In this document: piece after piece, positions 11,826-21,266 of the stretch
Layout of the letters: each line of letters opens with the position of its first letter
Position numbering within the stretch: position 1 is the stretch's first letter
NCBI GenBank assembly: GCA_010645155.1
Contig: CM021317.1
Span: 8,163,960-8,227,959 of the forward strand
Reading direction: 5' to 3'
Source: Tigriopus japonicus
Taxonomy: Eukaryota; Arthropoda; Copepoda; Harpacticoida; Harpacticidae
Length of the DNA: 64,000 nucleotides
Notes under the pieces: model-generated
The model's database searches: none
What the model saw: only the letters and a program-made list of their open reading frames with translations
Told to the model about the DNA's origin: nothing
Position numbers and translations under genes: made by a program

Positions 11826-13145
11826 TAATGCATCAAGTAATGACCTAATTAAACTACTTAGGGCCAATCATGAATGTGCAATGGAAATCGTCAATCAAAG
11901 TTGGGTCAGCTACGCCAAATCATTACTTAAAATTACAAGTACTTCGTCAAAGATTGTAATTTACTTCAATTACCATTTAATGCCGATTTATGTTGATACC
12001 CTATTTAAATATTGCCTGGCCCATTTTGGCAAATCCAAGTCATTGGTCTTAAAATTATCCACATGTTATCCTTCGATAAAAATACAGGGTATCAGTCAAG
12101 TCATTACCATATTAAGTTAAGATTTTGAAGCTCTTGAGTGACATCTTTACAGTTTGAAAAAGCTTTGATAAAAATGTTTCAAAATTTTACAAACCCTTTT
12201 TACAAAAAGTTGTACAGTCCATATTAGACTACTAAGATTATAAATACACGTATCATACATTAATAGATCTGATCAAATGTTCTCGATTCCTTTAAAATTC
12301 CAGAAAAGCTTTCCAGATTTTAAGATTTTGTTCAATAGCCTTACTCTGATTTTAATTTGTTCGCAAATTGCAAACTAGTGGGAACGTGTTTTAAGGGATA
12401 CATATAAACATTTAGGAATGAAAGTCGTCGTGTCGTGGCATTGCTATTTTCTTTCATTATTTTTGTCACAAAAGATTTTATAAAGACTAGGAAAGTTTCA
12501 AAATATCGTTTAAGAAACCACCAATTAAGGTCGCCCTGTGGGATTCAAAATTATCAAACCCAATTTGCATTTGTCGTTTGGACAATCCATTGAAACAAGA
12601 ACTTTTTCCTCACGTTGCAAACTTAAACTATGAAATGCCTGAGCCACATTCTGACCCATCCCTAGCCAGTTGGGCCCCTAAATCCCTCGCTGAATTCGCT
12701 CGACTGCACTCATCCATTGAACAAAGAAAAGGTTTTTGGGGAAATCTGGCGATTTTTGAACTCGGGTGGCGAAATTTGGGAACAAATTTGTCGTCAAACA
12801 CCTGGCAACCCTGGAGTGCTCGTTCACTCATGAATTTGAAAAACTTGACCTCCTGAAACCAAAATCATGGTTAAAGGCATTTCTGGTTGGAAAGTTATTA
12901 AAATAATATAGCTCAGTTGTGCATTAATACAAAATAGCTATTTGTTAAAACCATCAAATTGATGAAAAAAGGATTGTTTTCCAAGGGTAGATTTACTGGA
13001 ACAGAAAGTACTCAAGTCGTCACCCTAGCACGAGCACGTGAACCCGTTAGACACGTGGATCGAACATTACTTCGAGATCGAGTCGCGTAATTTTCAAAAC
13101 TCTGTCCCAGGTTTCGGTTTGGGACGTCTGGGCCAATTAAGTTTA
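11826..13145. other. Intergenic, nothing recognised
   Basis: AT-rich non-coding sequence up to the start of the next gene, probably including its promoter. A short GC-richer patch at 12630-12835 has open frames on both strands, but I recognise no protein in it. Confidence 0.5.
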
Positions 13146-13160
13146 ATGGTGGTTGTCGCC

Positions 13161-14544
13161 ATGAGTGAGGTAAAGCATCCTGTTGAGGACATAAAGGAGG
13201 CCAAAGCCGCCACTGGAAATCCGGCCTTTGTGGTTCGACGGACGGCCGTCGGCGTCACGTAAGAGATGAGAAACAATCAATCCGACAAGTCCTAAACAGG
13301 GATATTCTCTCAAACTGCCCAATGTCTCATAATTCCTAGCTCGATTCTGCATAGGCTCTTTCAACCTTTGATGCGTTATGAATTCTTGTATGTAGAGAAG
13401 TTTGTCTTAATCAAAACATCTTCCCCGTTGGTTGCAGCAATGAGTTACTGACCCATTCCGAGGATATGACGATGGGACGAGAGCTTAGTACTGGTCTCAA
13501 GTAAGGATTCCCTTTCAATATTGACCCGCATGACAATCTAGAATCTAGATATATCTCGAGTTTTCTTCTTTTTTCCGTAATACTGTAACCCATTTTACAG
13601 GGCGTGGTTTCACGAGGAGTTGAAACTCAAGCCCGAGATTGAGACTTGGCAGGTGGCCTTGGGACTGATTCACGCCCCGGCTCGTTTTCCCGTTCCGTTG
13701 TGTCATATCGAGAACCTGACCGACGAGGAGCTCATTCACTTGACCTTTACCGCTCGGCGACACAAGCTCGAGTTTGTTCGAAACCATGAACACGGTCGAT
13801 GGATGTGAGTGGCGCCATGAAACGAATACCCAAGCGCAATGAATGGACTGAAGGCTAATTTCTCTGGGAATTTTTTCTAGGGAGCATTGGGAGACGGTCA
13901 AAGATAAATTGGATCGCCACAACATCCGTCAAGGCGAAAGAACCATGTTGGTCGCCCATCGCTTGTATTTGGAATGCGTTTGGCAAGTTTTGCGCGTCAT
14001 GCGAGCTAATTTGACGGTGTAAGTGTATTTATTTACGACTTCAAGATTCGTTGGAATGAGGTCTTTAACAAATGATGCGGTTATGTTTAGGCTGAAGAAT
14101 ATCTTGCGTGGAAGAAGGTCTAATGCTGACTTCAAGCCTGGGTGAGCAAAATACTTTTGAAAACCGCACGTACTTTTGATTGTAATTGTTTTAACACTAT
14201 CTCCAAACTATCCTCGTTTCAGGCAATTTGACGTTTACGCCGATTTGTATCAATCGCATTATTTTACCTTGCCGGATGAAGATACTCACGATGAGACGTC
14301 TTACCTTTTTTCCAACCTCCTGGAGCTCAAGATAACCCGCATGAATGCCAAGTTGCCTCAACAACCCAGCCGGCCCCGTGTTGTCCGGGTGGTTGGTCGA
14401 CAAACCCGTGGACGACCCTTCCATCCTGGGGCTGTGTTCTCCGCCTCACTCGACACCCAAAAGCTGAACCCGTCCAATGGCAATGGCGAAACTCTTAAAT
14501 TGCAACGGGTCAAAGGGGGTCCAAACCAGGAGCGGACCCTATGA
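13161..14544 (+). CDS. Uncharacterised six-exon gene, 291-residue protein
   Basis: Exons 13161-13258, 13438-13500, 13601-13804, 13881-14018, 14091-14141 and 14223-14544 join in frame at GT/AG junctions, giving 876 nt with the stop. I chose ATG 13161 (context GTCGCCATGA); an in-frame ATG at 13146 would add five residues. The protein starts MSEVKHPVEDIKEAK. It has a charged central part with ENLTDEELIHLTFTARRHKL and a likely helical stretch HRLYLECVWQVLRVMRANL, and ends in a basic tail (RPRVVRVVGRQTRGRP). There is no signal peptide or clear membrane segment. I do not recognise the family. The five small introns that preserve frame argue strongly that it is a real gene. Confidence 0.75.
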
Positions 14545-14979
14545 GCATACCGCCGTGCATGCGTCCAGGTATATTCAGGGTGCGCCGCTAACTTGGCCTT
14601 TCACGGTCTTGTACCGTTTGGAGCCTGTACATAAAACGGTGACGCGGTCATCACTTCTTTCAAAATACGTATGCCTGGAGTACGTAATGCCTGAACAATC
14701 TTAATCGTGTCTTTTGACCACAGACCCACTAGGCCTTACAAATTTGAAGTAATTGTATGTGAATGAATGTTGGTACTGATGGAGCAATAATACATGATCC
14801 GGATTGTCTGAAAGAACCAAATGAAGATTTATTAACTTCCGAAACGTGCCTTGTTTCCAGATCGCCTTCAAACGACTTTTGAAGTCCATTCAAAACAATG
14901 ACAGTGGATACAAATTTCAAAATTATAAAGAAGTGTATAAAACAAAGTGACATAAACAGTTATTTGACACTTTCTTGAA

Positions 14980-15112
14980 GTCTTAAAAATTCAACGATCA
15001 AAGAACTCTGGGCCTACTACTGCCTATGTTCTACGAATGGTTCTCGGGCCCACTATTTTGAACTTTTTCCATAACTCCAGTAACACCGACGATTCCAACA
15101 AGGGCCGATGAG
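14980..15112 (-). mobile_element. Fragment of the CAGGGGTCGGCAAC hAT family
   Basis: Read on the minus strand, this stretch matches the 8687-8914 element over most of its length: GTCGGTG, then ATGG(A)AAAAGT(T/C)CAAAATA, GGGCCCGAGA and GTTCTTTGATCG appear in the same order. The termini are eroded and no target duplication is visible. Confidence 0.6.
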
Positions 15113-15838
15113 TGGCGTCGTGATTGGCGTTGGTGGAGTCTGCGGTGTTACCCTGGATCCACCCTTGGACCTACACGTGGAACTGGGTGGTTCACAGGTT
15201 CTTGACCCCTATACTGGACGATCTTTCCCGTTGAAAATGTACAAAATAAAAGAAAACCCTCCCAAGACATTTGCAGTATTTTTGAAGCTCATGTGTCAAG
15301 TTGCCCATGCAAGTCTACCAAAAGAACAAAAAATCTAGTGCAATGGGAAAAGGAATGCGTAGTGAATCATTTTGGGCGTTTCGGAGCCGTTACGATTACA
15401 TAATATTAGAAATGTGATGGCATTACCGTTACTTTTTCGAAAAAAGAAACAAATTACAAAACTTTTGTTACATATGCCCTCTATTTTGTACATTACAATC
15501 CCTCTATATAAGAATAAGGTTAATGCTTAACGACAAAACTCGAATATTGAGCTTTGACTGCAGTTGCTCATAGACGTTATATTGTTATTTGACTTTAACA
15601 AAACTAGGTTTTCAAAATATATTGTATCAATCCCAACCTAATCCTTCTGAACGCAAGCCTGAAATGAGGAGTTTCGTGTTTCCAAACATTCTCTCACTCT
15701 CACTCACTCACTCTCCCGTTCCAAACATGCCTGTCGATGTCAACAAACTTTGCACAAGACTTGGTTGTTCCCTAATCTCCCAATTAGAGACTGAATTCTT
15801 ACCCAACTATTGAAAGAGGAAGTCGAGTATTATTTTTC
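15113..15838. other. Intergenic, probable MRPS24 promoter at right end
   Basis: Non-coding. A CTCTCACTCACTCACTCT tract lies at about 15690-15715. I see no other gene. Confidence 0.45.
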
Positions 15839-16378
15839 ATGCTGCTGACGCGTCTGCCTCGTGGGTGGGGCTCGGTGCCTCGCCCATTGTGGACCCGCCT
15901 ATTACCCGGGTTATCCTCTTCGTTGCACACCTCCTCCGCCGTGTGCAAAGATTCGGCGGGTCGCTATCGAGTGACCGTGAATCGGACTCGCCCGCTCACT
16001 TACGAGATGTCCTTCCGTCCCGACGATATCATGCGCAAGAAAGGCTTTAATAGCTTCAACACGGCTCAGTTGGAGAACACCTTTCTCACCAAAGAAGAGA
16101 TCGGCCAAGATCTGCCGCACAAGATGTTCCTGGAGGACGTGTTCATCCGACGTTTCATGTACGGCACGTGGCCCGAGGCCGTGGAGTCCACGGTGATTAT
16201 CAAACGCCAACACAATCTCATTCGCATTGCCGCCATTATTAATCCCCGGATGCGTACCCAATTCGTGTATTTCCTCATTGGATACACGGAGGAGTTGCTC
16301 AGCTTTTGGTTGAAATGTCCGGTTCGATTGGAGCTCCAGGTGGCCGAAAAGGAGGATGTCATCTACAAATATATATAA
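15839..16378 (+). CDS. MRPS24: Mitochondrial small-subunit ribosomal protein S24 (uS3m)
   Basis: One intronless frame encodes 179 residues. The N-terminus (MLLTRLPRGWGSVPRPLW) is rich in Arg, Leu and Ser, without acidic residues, as expected for a mitochondrial targeting peptide. The mature part carries family motifs: PLTYEMSF, EDVFIRRFMYGTWPE, NLIRIAAIINPR, FLIGYTEELLSFWLKCPVRL, and the C-terminus DVIYKYI, matching [35 protein letters not shown] and VVYKYL of animal MRPS24. The length is close to the usual 165-180. It acts as a structural subunit of the mitochondrial 28S ribosomal subunit. An AATAAA lies about 50 bp after the stop. Confidence 0.95.
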   Translation: MLLTRLPRGWGSVPRPLWTRLLPGLSSSLHTSSAVCKDSAGRYRVTVNRTRPLTYEMSFRPDDIMRKKGFNSFNTAQLENTFLTKEEIGQDLPHKMFLEDVFIRRFMYGTWPEAVESTVIIKRQHNLIRIAAIINPRMRTQFVYFLIGYTEELLSFWLKCPVRLELQVAEKEDVIYKYI

Positions 16379-16425
16379 TGTCAGTCAGTTGCCAAGGTAT
16401 CGGTCGGATACGTATGTGTGTACGG

Positions 16426-16431
16426 AATAAA
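16426..16431 (+). terminator. Polyadenylation signal of MRPS24
   Basis: AATAAA, 48 bp downstream of the MRPS24 stop codon. Confidence 0.75.
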
Positions 16432-16475
16432 GAAGAATTCTGTAGAAAAGAGTAGAAGTATAAAAGAGCTACCTC

Positions 16476-16978
16476 CCTCATGGAGAAATCCCCCTTGAAC
16501 ATCATCTGCTGATTCAAGAAGCACGGAAATCATGGAGTGGGAGGCTAGAAATTAGAATTATGATTTCCAGTAGAAACAAACCATTTGCGTTCTTCTGTAA
16601 ATGAGACCCGGCTTGCATTGAGAAGGACACGCATTTCAAATTTCAGCCCAATCAAATGCCGGAGTGAAAAGTTATGCCTTCTCAAACTTATATACTGAAG
16701 AGAGCATTGAAGGAATGAACTCGCCCTTTTGTGGTAAAACGATTACCACAAAAGGGCTAGTTCATTCATTCTCGGTAGGATTTGCACTGAACTTTGAGAG
16801 AGCATATCTTTTGACTCCGACGTTCGATTGAGCTGAAAATTGAAGTACGTAGTCTACTCGACAAAAGAAAGGTCTCATTTGCAGAAGAGCATTATTGACT
16901 CGTTTCTACTGGAAATCAAAATTCTCAGTGCTAGCCTCCCACTCCATGATTCCAGTGCTTCTTGGCTGATTCAAAGCA
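16476..16978. mobile_element. Long foldback hairpin, about 500 bp
   Basis: The two halves are inverted copies of each other over about 230 bp per arm, roughly 75% alike by eye. They meet at a perfect 15-bp stem (GCCCTTTTGTGGTAA at 16723-16737, its inverse at 16743-16757) around a 5-base loop. The outer landmarks ATCATGGAGTGGGAGGCTAG (left) and CTAGCCTCCCACTCCATGAT (right) are exact inverses. The same 7 bases, CTACCTC, flank both ends (16469-16475, 16979-16985) and may be a target duplication. It has no coding capacity, so it is either a foldback MITE or a hairpin-RNA locus. Confidence 0.8.
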
Positions 16979-16985
16979 CTACCTC

Positions 16986-18912
16986 TTTTTTAGCCATTAG
17001 TTTATACTAATGCACTGTTTTAGCGAGTACTCTTCAAACTTCGTTACCTTCTTGCCAATGTTATTTTAACGTTATGTTAGAGTGCCTTAGAATTTGTAAC
17101 GAGGAAAGCATACATGTAACTAGAAGAATGACTTTACACCACGTGAGAATCGAGTTATAAATAAGTAGTGCAAGGAAGAAAAAACAAGGAAAAAAGTTGA
17201 ATATAACGGCCAAAAAGTAAAAAAATAGCGCATATAAGTTTTTTATTTTTAATCAAGTATGTCTACGCTGCGAACGAAATCCATGTGATCTGCAACCCGA
17301 ACACTTCAAAGTGTTGCATGCACTTAGTACAAAAGGTATTTTAGTAACGGAATAGTTTAGATAATTGTAATTACATCAGTCAACTCCTCATTCAATGAAA
17401 ACGCACAAATGAATATTGCAATTTCTTTCAGAACTCCATTGCAAAATGCAAGTACTAATATCAACCTAAACTTGATAAAGTCAACTATAAATGAAAAAAA
17501 CGAGTTGCGAAGATAGTTCCATCGATTTACAGTAAATTTCTTGGGGGGGAGCCACAGACAATTCTAGTATTTTTTTGCTCTTACAACGCCATCTTTTTGT
17601 ACTCTTTCAAAGGCTTGAACTGAAAGAGATTTTAAGAAACTGAAAAAAATTAAAAATAAATAAGTTTGTTTTGAGAAAATGGCGTGCACAAAACAATTCT
17701 TATTTACTTTTAGTTTCTCGGAAACGTTTGCGAGAGATGAAAATGTTTGTTTGGTTTAAATTAACGCCAAAAAAATCAGAGGTGAAAGAGCAGATTTTAG
17801 AGATTGAACATGCTAGTTCTGGATATTCAGTATTTTATTGCCGCTACAAGGAATAAGATTCCCTTTTAAGAAAGTTGATCATAAACGTTACTGCATAAAA
17901 TCAACGTTCAACATTTACATGCTACTTGGTCTACCAAAGAGTTACTTTTGCCAGATCTGGACAACCCTTGATTACTGGGTTGATCAGGAAAAGTATTCAA
18001 AAATTCGTCCAATCCTGCCATAAATGCTGTTAGAGGATCAGTTCCTACATATTCCCGACAAAGCTATAATTGTAACAAATAATTTTGGGATATTATTCCA
18101 AAATTATTGGGATCAATTTAGATTGATATTAATTGATCAATTGAGAAAAAGTCCTAATTTCAAAAGTTTTCAAAACGTTTTGCTTTCGAGACGCTGGATA
18201 TTCTGGGTTTCAGAGTGATCGTTTTAAATTAGTGTTTTTTGATAGCGCCAAACAACTAACAAGAATTTGAAGTTGGCGCTTGTCGATAATATAGAGAGGC
18301 TTATGACCACTTTAAAGTTCTTTTTGCTCTTGTAAAGATGAGAAATTATTTTTTTCTTCTGGAAGATGAATGATTTTACTCTGATCATTTTACCTTCACG
18401 TTTGGCGAAATCTTCGTTCTCTTCCCTAAAACCCTCTGTGCCAGGACTTTTCCCCATTTGCCAAACCAAAAGATGAACCTAAATGTTTCCATGAGGAGTC
18501 GATTAGTGATTGATCAAATTATGACCAAGCTTTGCCTCCACAAGATTATAACCAGATAAGACGGGTTACAAAAGGATTTTCACCCACGGACTATCTACAG
18601 TATCCTACGTAAATTGTCGGTCATGTCTTGACCAGCTACGTGAATTCTGGCAAAAAAATATCCCCTTTTCCCAATAAACTTGCTTACGAAGAGGAAAATT
18701 TGGTGTTGCTACGCAATCCAGGTTACATACAGAGTAGTGTTTATCAAGCAAAAACAAAAATGTCATGTCAAAAGTTAGGTGGGGTGAAAAAAGGTATCGC
18801 AAAGGTGATCAAAATCCATTTCAAACTTTACAATTAGTATCCTTAGCCGCTTAAAAAGGTGGTCTACTTAGACCTAACAACACCGAAACCATTTCTGATA
18901 GGTCACCAACAT
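16986..18912. other. Intergenic, AT-rich, nothing recognised
   Basis: Non-coding between the foldback element and the histidine-rich gene pair. I see no supported gene. Confidence 0.5.
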
Positions 18913-18930
18913 TTGATCTTGATAACAAAC
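18913..18930 (+). promoter_or_regulatory. Upstream block shared by both histidine-rich genes (copy 1)
   Basis: TTGATCTTGATAACAAAC, identical at 17 of 18 positions to 20504-20521 upstream of the second gene. The surrounding promoter DNA is more diverged, so this block may be a conserved enhancer site. Function is inferred. Confidence 0.45.
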
Positions 18931-18982
18931 CCATTTTCAATTATGTGTCCACTGACCCAAATCTTGACCACATCCAATCACC

Positions 18983-18988
18983 TATAAA
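18983..18988 (+). promoter_or_regulatory. TATA box of histidine-rich gene 1
   Basis: TATAAA in the context CACCTATAAATCG, 69 bp before the ATG at 19052, leaving room for a short 5' UTR. Confidence 0.7.
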
Positions 18989-19051
18989 TCGTCTTCTGGG
19001 AGCCAAATCAACAGTTACATTTTGGCCTTCCGAAAGAAGAGAACTGATACG

Positions 19052-19552
19052 ATGAAGGTCTCTCTCATATTTTTGGCACTTTGCACCATTTTGGTGGTTG
19101 AAAGTACTGCCGAAGAAGCGCGATCTGGCAGAACTTTCAAGTTCCATAAATTGAAGAAGGCATCAGCTCTTTCCAGCAAGCATGAACATCATTCCAAAAA
19201 AGGCGCTGCTTTCTCCAAGTATCGCACTCCTGCCACTAAAGTTGTTGAGCACCATCCTGTGTTGACCTCCAAGTACCCGACATTGGTTTCCTCGGTGCCC
19301 ATCACCAAGACGACTTATTATCCATCAACAAGTTTCACTACACTTTACGGAAGGTCTGAATCGGTGTCTGATTCTCAGGGTCGAAGTGCCCTCTCCCCGC
19401 CAACTAACTATCGTCGTGGACATTACGGACATCACCATGGGCATCACCATCATCATCATGGCCATTTTCACCACGGATATCATCATGGTCATCACCATGG
19501 CCATCATCACCACGGACACCACCATGGGCATCATGGACATTACTATGGATAA
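19052..19552 (+). CDS. Secreted histidine-rich protein 1
   Basis: A single exon encodes 166 residues. I chose ATG 19052 because the upstream in-frame extension lacks an ATG and the downstream paralogue starts at the same point. Residues 1-20 (MKVSLIFLALCTILVVESTA) form a classic signal peptide. A basic, Ser/Lys-rich section follows (EEARSGRTF, HKLKKAS, SSKHEHHSKKGA, FSKYRTPATKVV), then Tyr/Thr-rich KYPTLVSSVP and YYPS, GRSES, and a C-terminal third made almost only of His and Gly with some Tyr and Phe (HHGHHHHHHGHFHHGYHHGH). Such tails usually bind Zn, Cu or Ni ions and protonate near pH 6. The actual role is unknown; a metal-binding, cuticle/matrix or antimicrobial role is possible. A tandem paralogue lies 1.1 kb downstream. 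Confidence 0.85.
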   Translation: MKVSLIFLALCTILVVESTAEEARSGRTFKFHKLKKASALSSKHEHHSKKGAAFSKYRTPATKVVEHHPVLTSKYPTLVSSVPITKTTYYPSTSFTTLYGRSESVSDSQGRSALSPPTNYRRGHYGHHHGHHHHHHGHFHHGYHHGHHHGHHHHGHHHGHHGHYYG

Positions 19553-19626
19553 ACTGATCAAAATGGCGAAAAACTGATTATTTATGGGCAATGCATCTTC
19601 AATGTTAAATTGTCATTTTTGACGTG

Positions 19627-19632
19627 AATAAA
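19627..19632 (+). terminator. Polyadenylation signal of histidine-rich gene 1
   Basis: AATAAA, 75 bp after the stop codon. Confidence 0.7.
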
Positions 19633-19639
19633 CAAGCTG

Positions 19640-20503
19640 CTGCTGATAACGTAAAGTTGAGAAAGTGTCAAAATTGATTGAAGTTATGATTTTTTTCTTT
19701 TCTTATACCTGTTTCATTGCATATATTTAAAAACGCTTCTTTTAAAATATAGTAGGTTTTAAAAAACTTATGATTTTGGGGTTGAATGATCTATTTTGAA
19801 CCAAAAAGCCAAAAAATGCCACAGTTAAATCAAAAAAACGAATTCCCAAAGATTTTATTCAGCTCTTCAATGTGGCGAAACAAAATGAAATTGTTGGAGT
19901 TTTGAAGTTTATGCTAAAATAGCTCACTATAATATAAAATCTAACTTAAAAAGCACTTAAAATGCAAATACAGATTTAAAGTCTCGTGCAATATCAAAGG
20001 CACTCAAAGTTGGCTAATACTGCGAAATTTTGAATAATCCGGTTGATGTTTCAAGTTTCAATTTTATTCCATTTTGAACTTGGCCTCCAAGAGTCCGAAA
20101 ATTTGAATATGAATCTCTTACACATCTTTATTTGTAATTTTGGGTGAACACACAAGTAAGTACACTCTAAATAGCTATGAATTTTGTTTTTTGAAACCTC
20201 TTGTTTTAAGTGCATTTTGTGTTTGAACGTGTTGGGCACGAAAATGTCAGCTATTTCATCTTTTGACTTTGTATCTAGAAAAAAAAATCAAACTTAATCA
20301 GGCTTCTACATCCAACCTTAATCAATCTTGTCCAATTTTTTGTGAAAATCGTCAAAATTTTGCAAACAATCTTCATATTTCACGCAATTACTCTTTATCA
20401 GGGTGTTGCCTATTGAGCGCTCAAATGGTAATCGCCGTGATTTCTTAACGGACCCATATCATTCCAATCACTTGACCGCTTCTATTGGATTACGGAGCGC
20501 TGG
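19640..20503. other. Spacer between the tandem histidine-rich genes
   Basis: AT-rich non-coding sequence. Apart from the promoter of gene 2 at its right end, nothing is recognised. Confidence 0.5.
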
Positions 20504-20521
20504 TTGATCTTGATAGCAAAC
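20504..20521 (+). promoter_or_regulatory. Upstream block shared by both histidine-rich genes (copy 2)
   Basis: TTGATCTTGATAGCAAAC, one mismatch from 18913-18930. A second shared block just before the coding region (CCAACAGTTAC near 20599; CAACAGTTAC near 19009) confirms that the duplication included the promoter. Confidence 0.45.
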
Positions 20522-20522
20522 C

Positions 20523-20528
20523 TATAAA
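20523..20528 (+). promoter_or_regulatory. TATA box of histidine-rich gene 2
   Basis: TATAAA in CCTATAAACATC, 118 bp before the ATG. It is not at the position aligned with the TATA box of gene 1, so the two core promoters have diverged. Confidence 0.55.
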
Positions 20529-20640
20529 CATCAATGGTGTATTCAGTGACCCAATTTCAAAGCGTGATTGTCTTCGTGGCGATGGTTTCCAGAAAGCCAA
20601 CAGTTACGGTTTAACCTAGCAAGAGATCGGAACGAAAACG

Positions 20641-21171
20641 ATGAAGGTCTTTGCCATCATTCTCGCTCTATGTACAATTACAGTGGCAATAAGTACTGCC
20701 GAGGAAGCTCGATCGGGTCGTACTTTCAAGTCCCACAAATTGAAGAAAGCATCAACTCTTTCGAGCAAGCACGAGCATCATTCCAAGCAGGGTGCACTCT
20801 TCTCCAAGTATCGAACTCCCACCACCAAAGTTGTTCAGCATGACTTACAATCATTCAAATACCCGACGTTGGTTTCTTCGGTACCCTTTAGCAAGCTAAC
20901 CTATTATCCGTCCACCCGAGTTACTACCTTCTACGGAAGATCTGAATCTGAGCATGATTCTCACGGCAGAAGTGCCCTTCGTCCCCCGACTCATCACCAT
21001 CATCATCATCCTCACCATCCCTATCCTTATTATCCGTATCACGGTCACTATTACCCGTACCACCATCCTCCCGGATCGCACCTTGGAAGTGTCATTGGCG
21101 GCGCTTTAAGCCACCTCATCCATGGCCATCATCATAACGATCATCATCACCATCATGGACATAATCATTAA
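20641..21171 (+). CDS. Secreted histidine-rich protein 2 (tandem paralogue)
   Basis: A single exon encodes 176 residues. The signal peptide is MKVFAIILALCTITVAISTA. The next 100 residues closely follow paralogue 1 (EEARSGRTFKSHKLKKAS, SSKHEHHSKQGALFSKYRTP, KYPTLVSSVPFSK, YYPST, FYGRSES, GRSALRPP). The tail differs: a His/Pro/Tyr section (HHPHHPYPYYPYHGHYYPYH), a short hydrophobic insert (GSHLGSVIGGALSHLI), then HGHHHNDHHHHHGHNH. So the N-terminal part is conserved and the histidine tail evolves quickly. The function is unknown; metal or proton binding by the tail is inferred from composition only. Confidence 0.85.
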   Translation: MKVFAIILALCTITVAISTAEEARSGRTFKSHKLKKASTLSSKHEHHSKQGALFSKYRTPTTKVVQHDLQSFKYPTLVSSVPFSKLTYYPSTRVTTFYGRSESEHDSHGRSALRPPTHHHHHHPHHPYPYYPYHGHYYPYHHPPGSHLGSVIGGALSHLIHGHHHNDHHHHHGHNH

Positions 21172-21260
21172 AATATGGCCTTGAGGATACACATGCCAAC
21201 AAAAATGGTTTTTTTGTGGGTTATGCATCATCATTTGCAAAACTTTCATTTGATGGCAGA

Positions 21261-21266
21261 AATAAA
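21261..21266 (+). terminator. Polyadenylation signal of histidine-rich gene 2
   Basis: AATAAA, about 90 bp after the stop codon. Confidence 0.7.
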
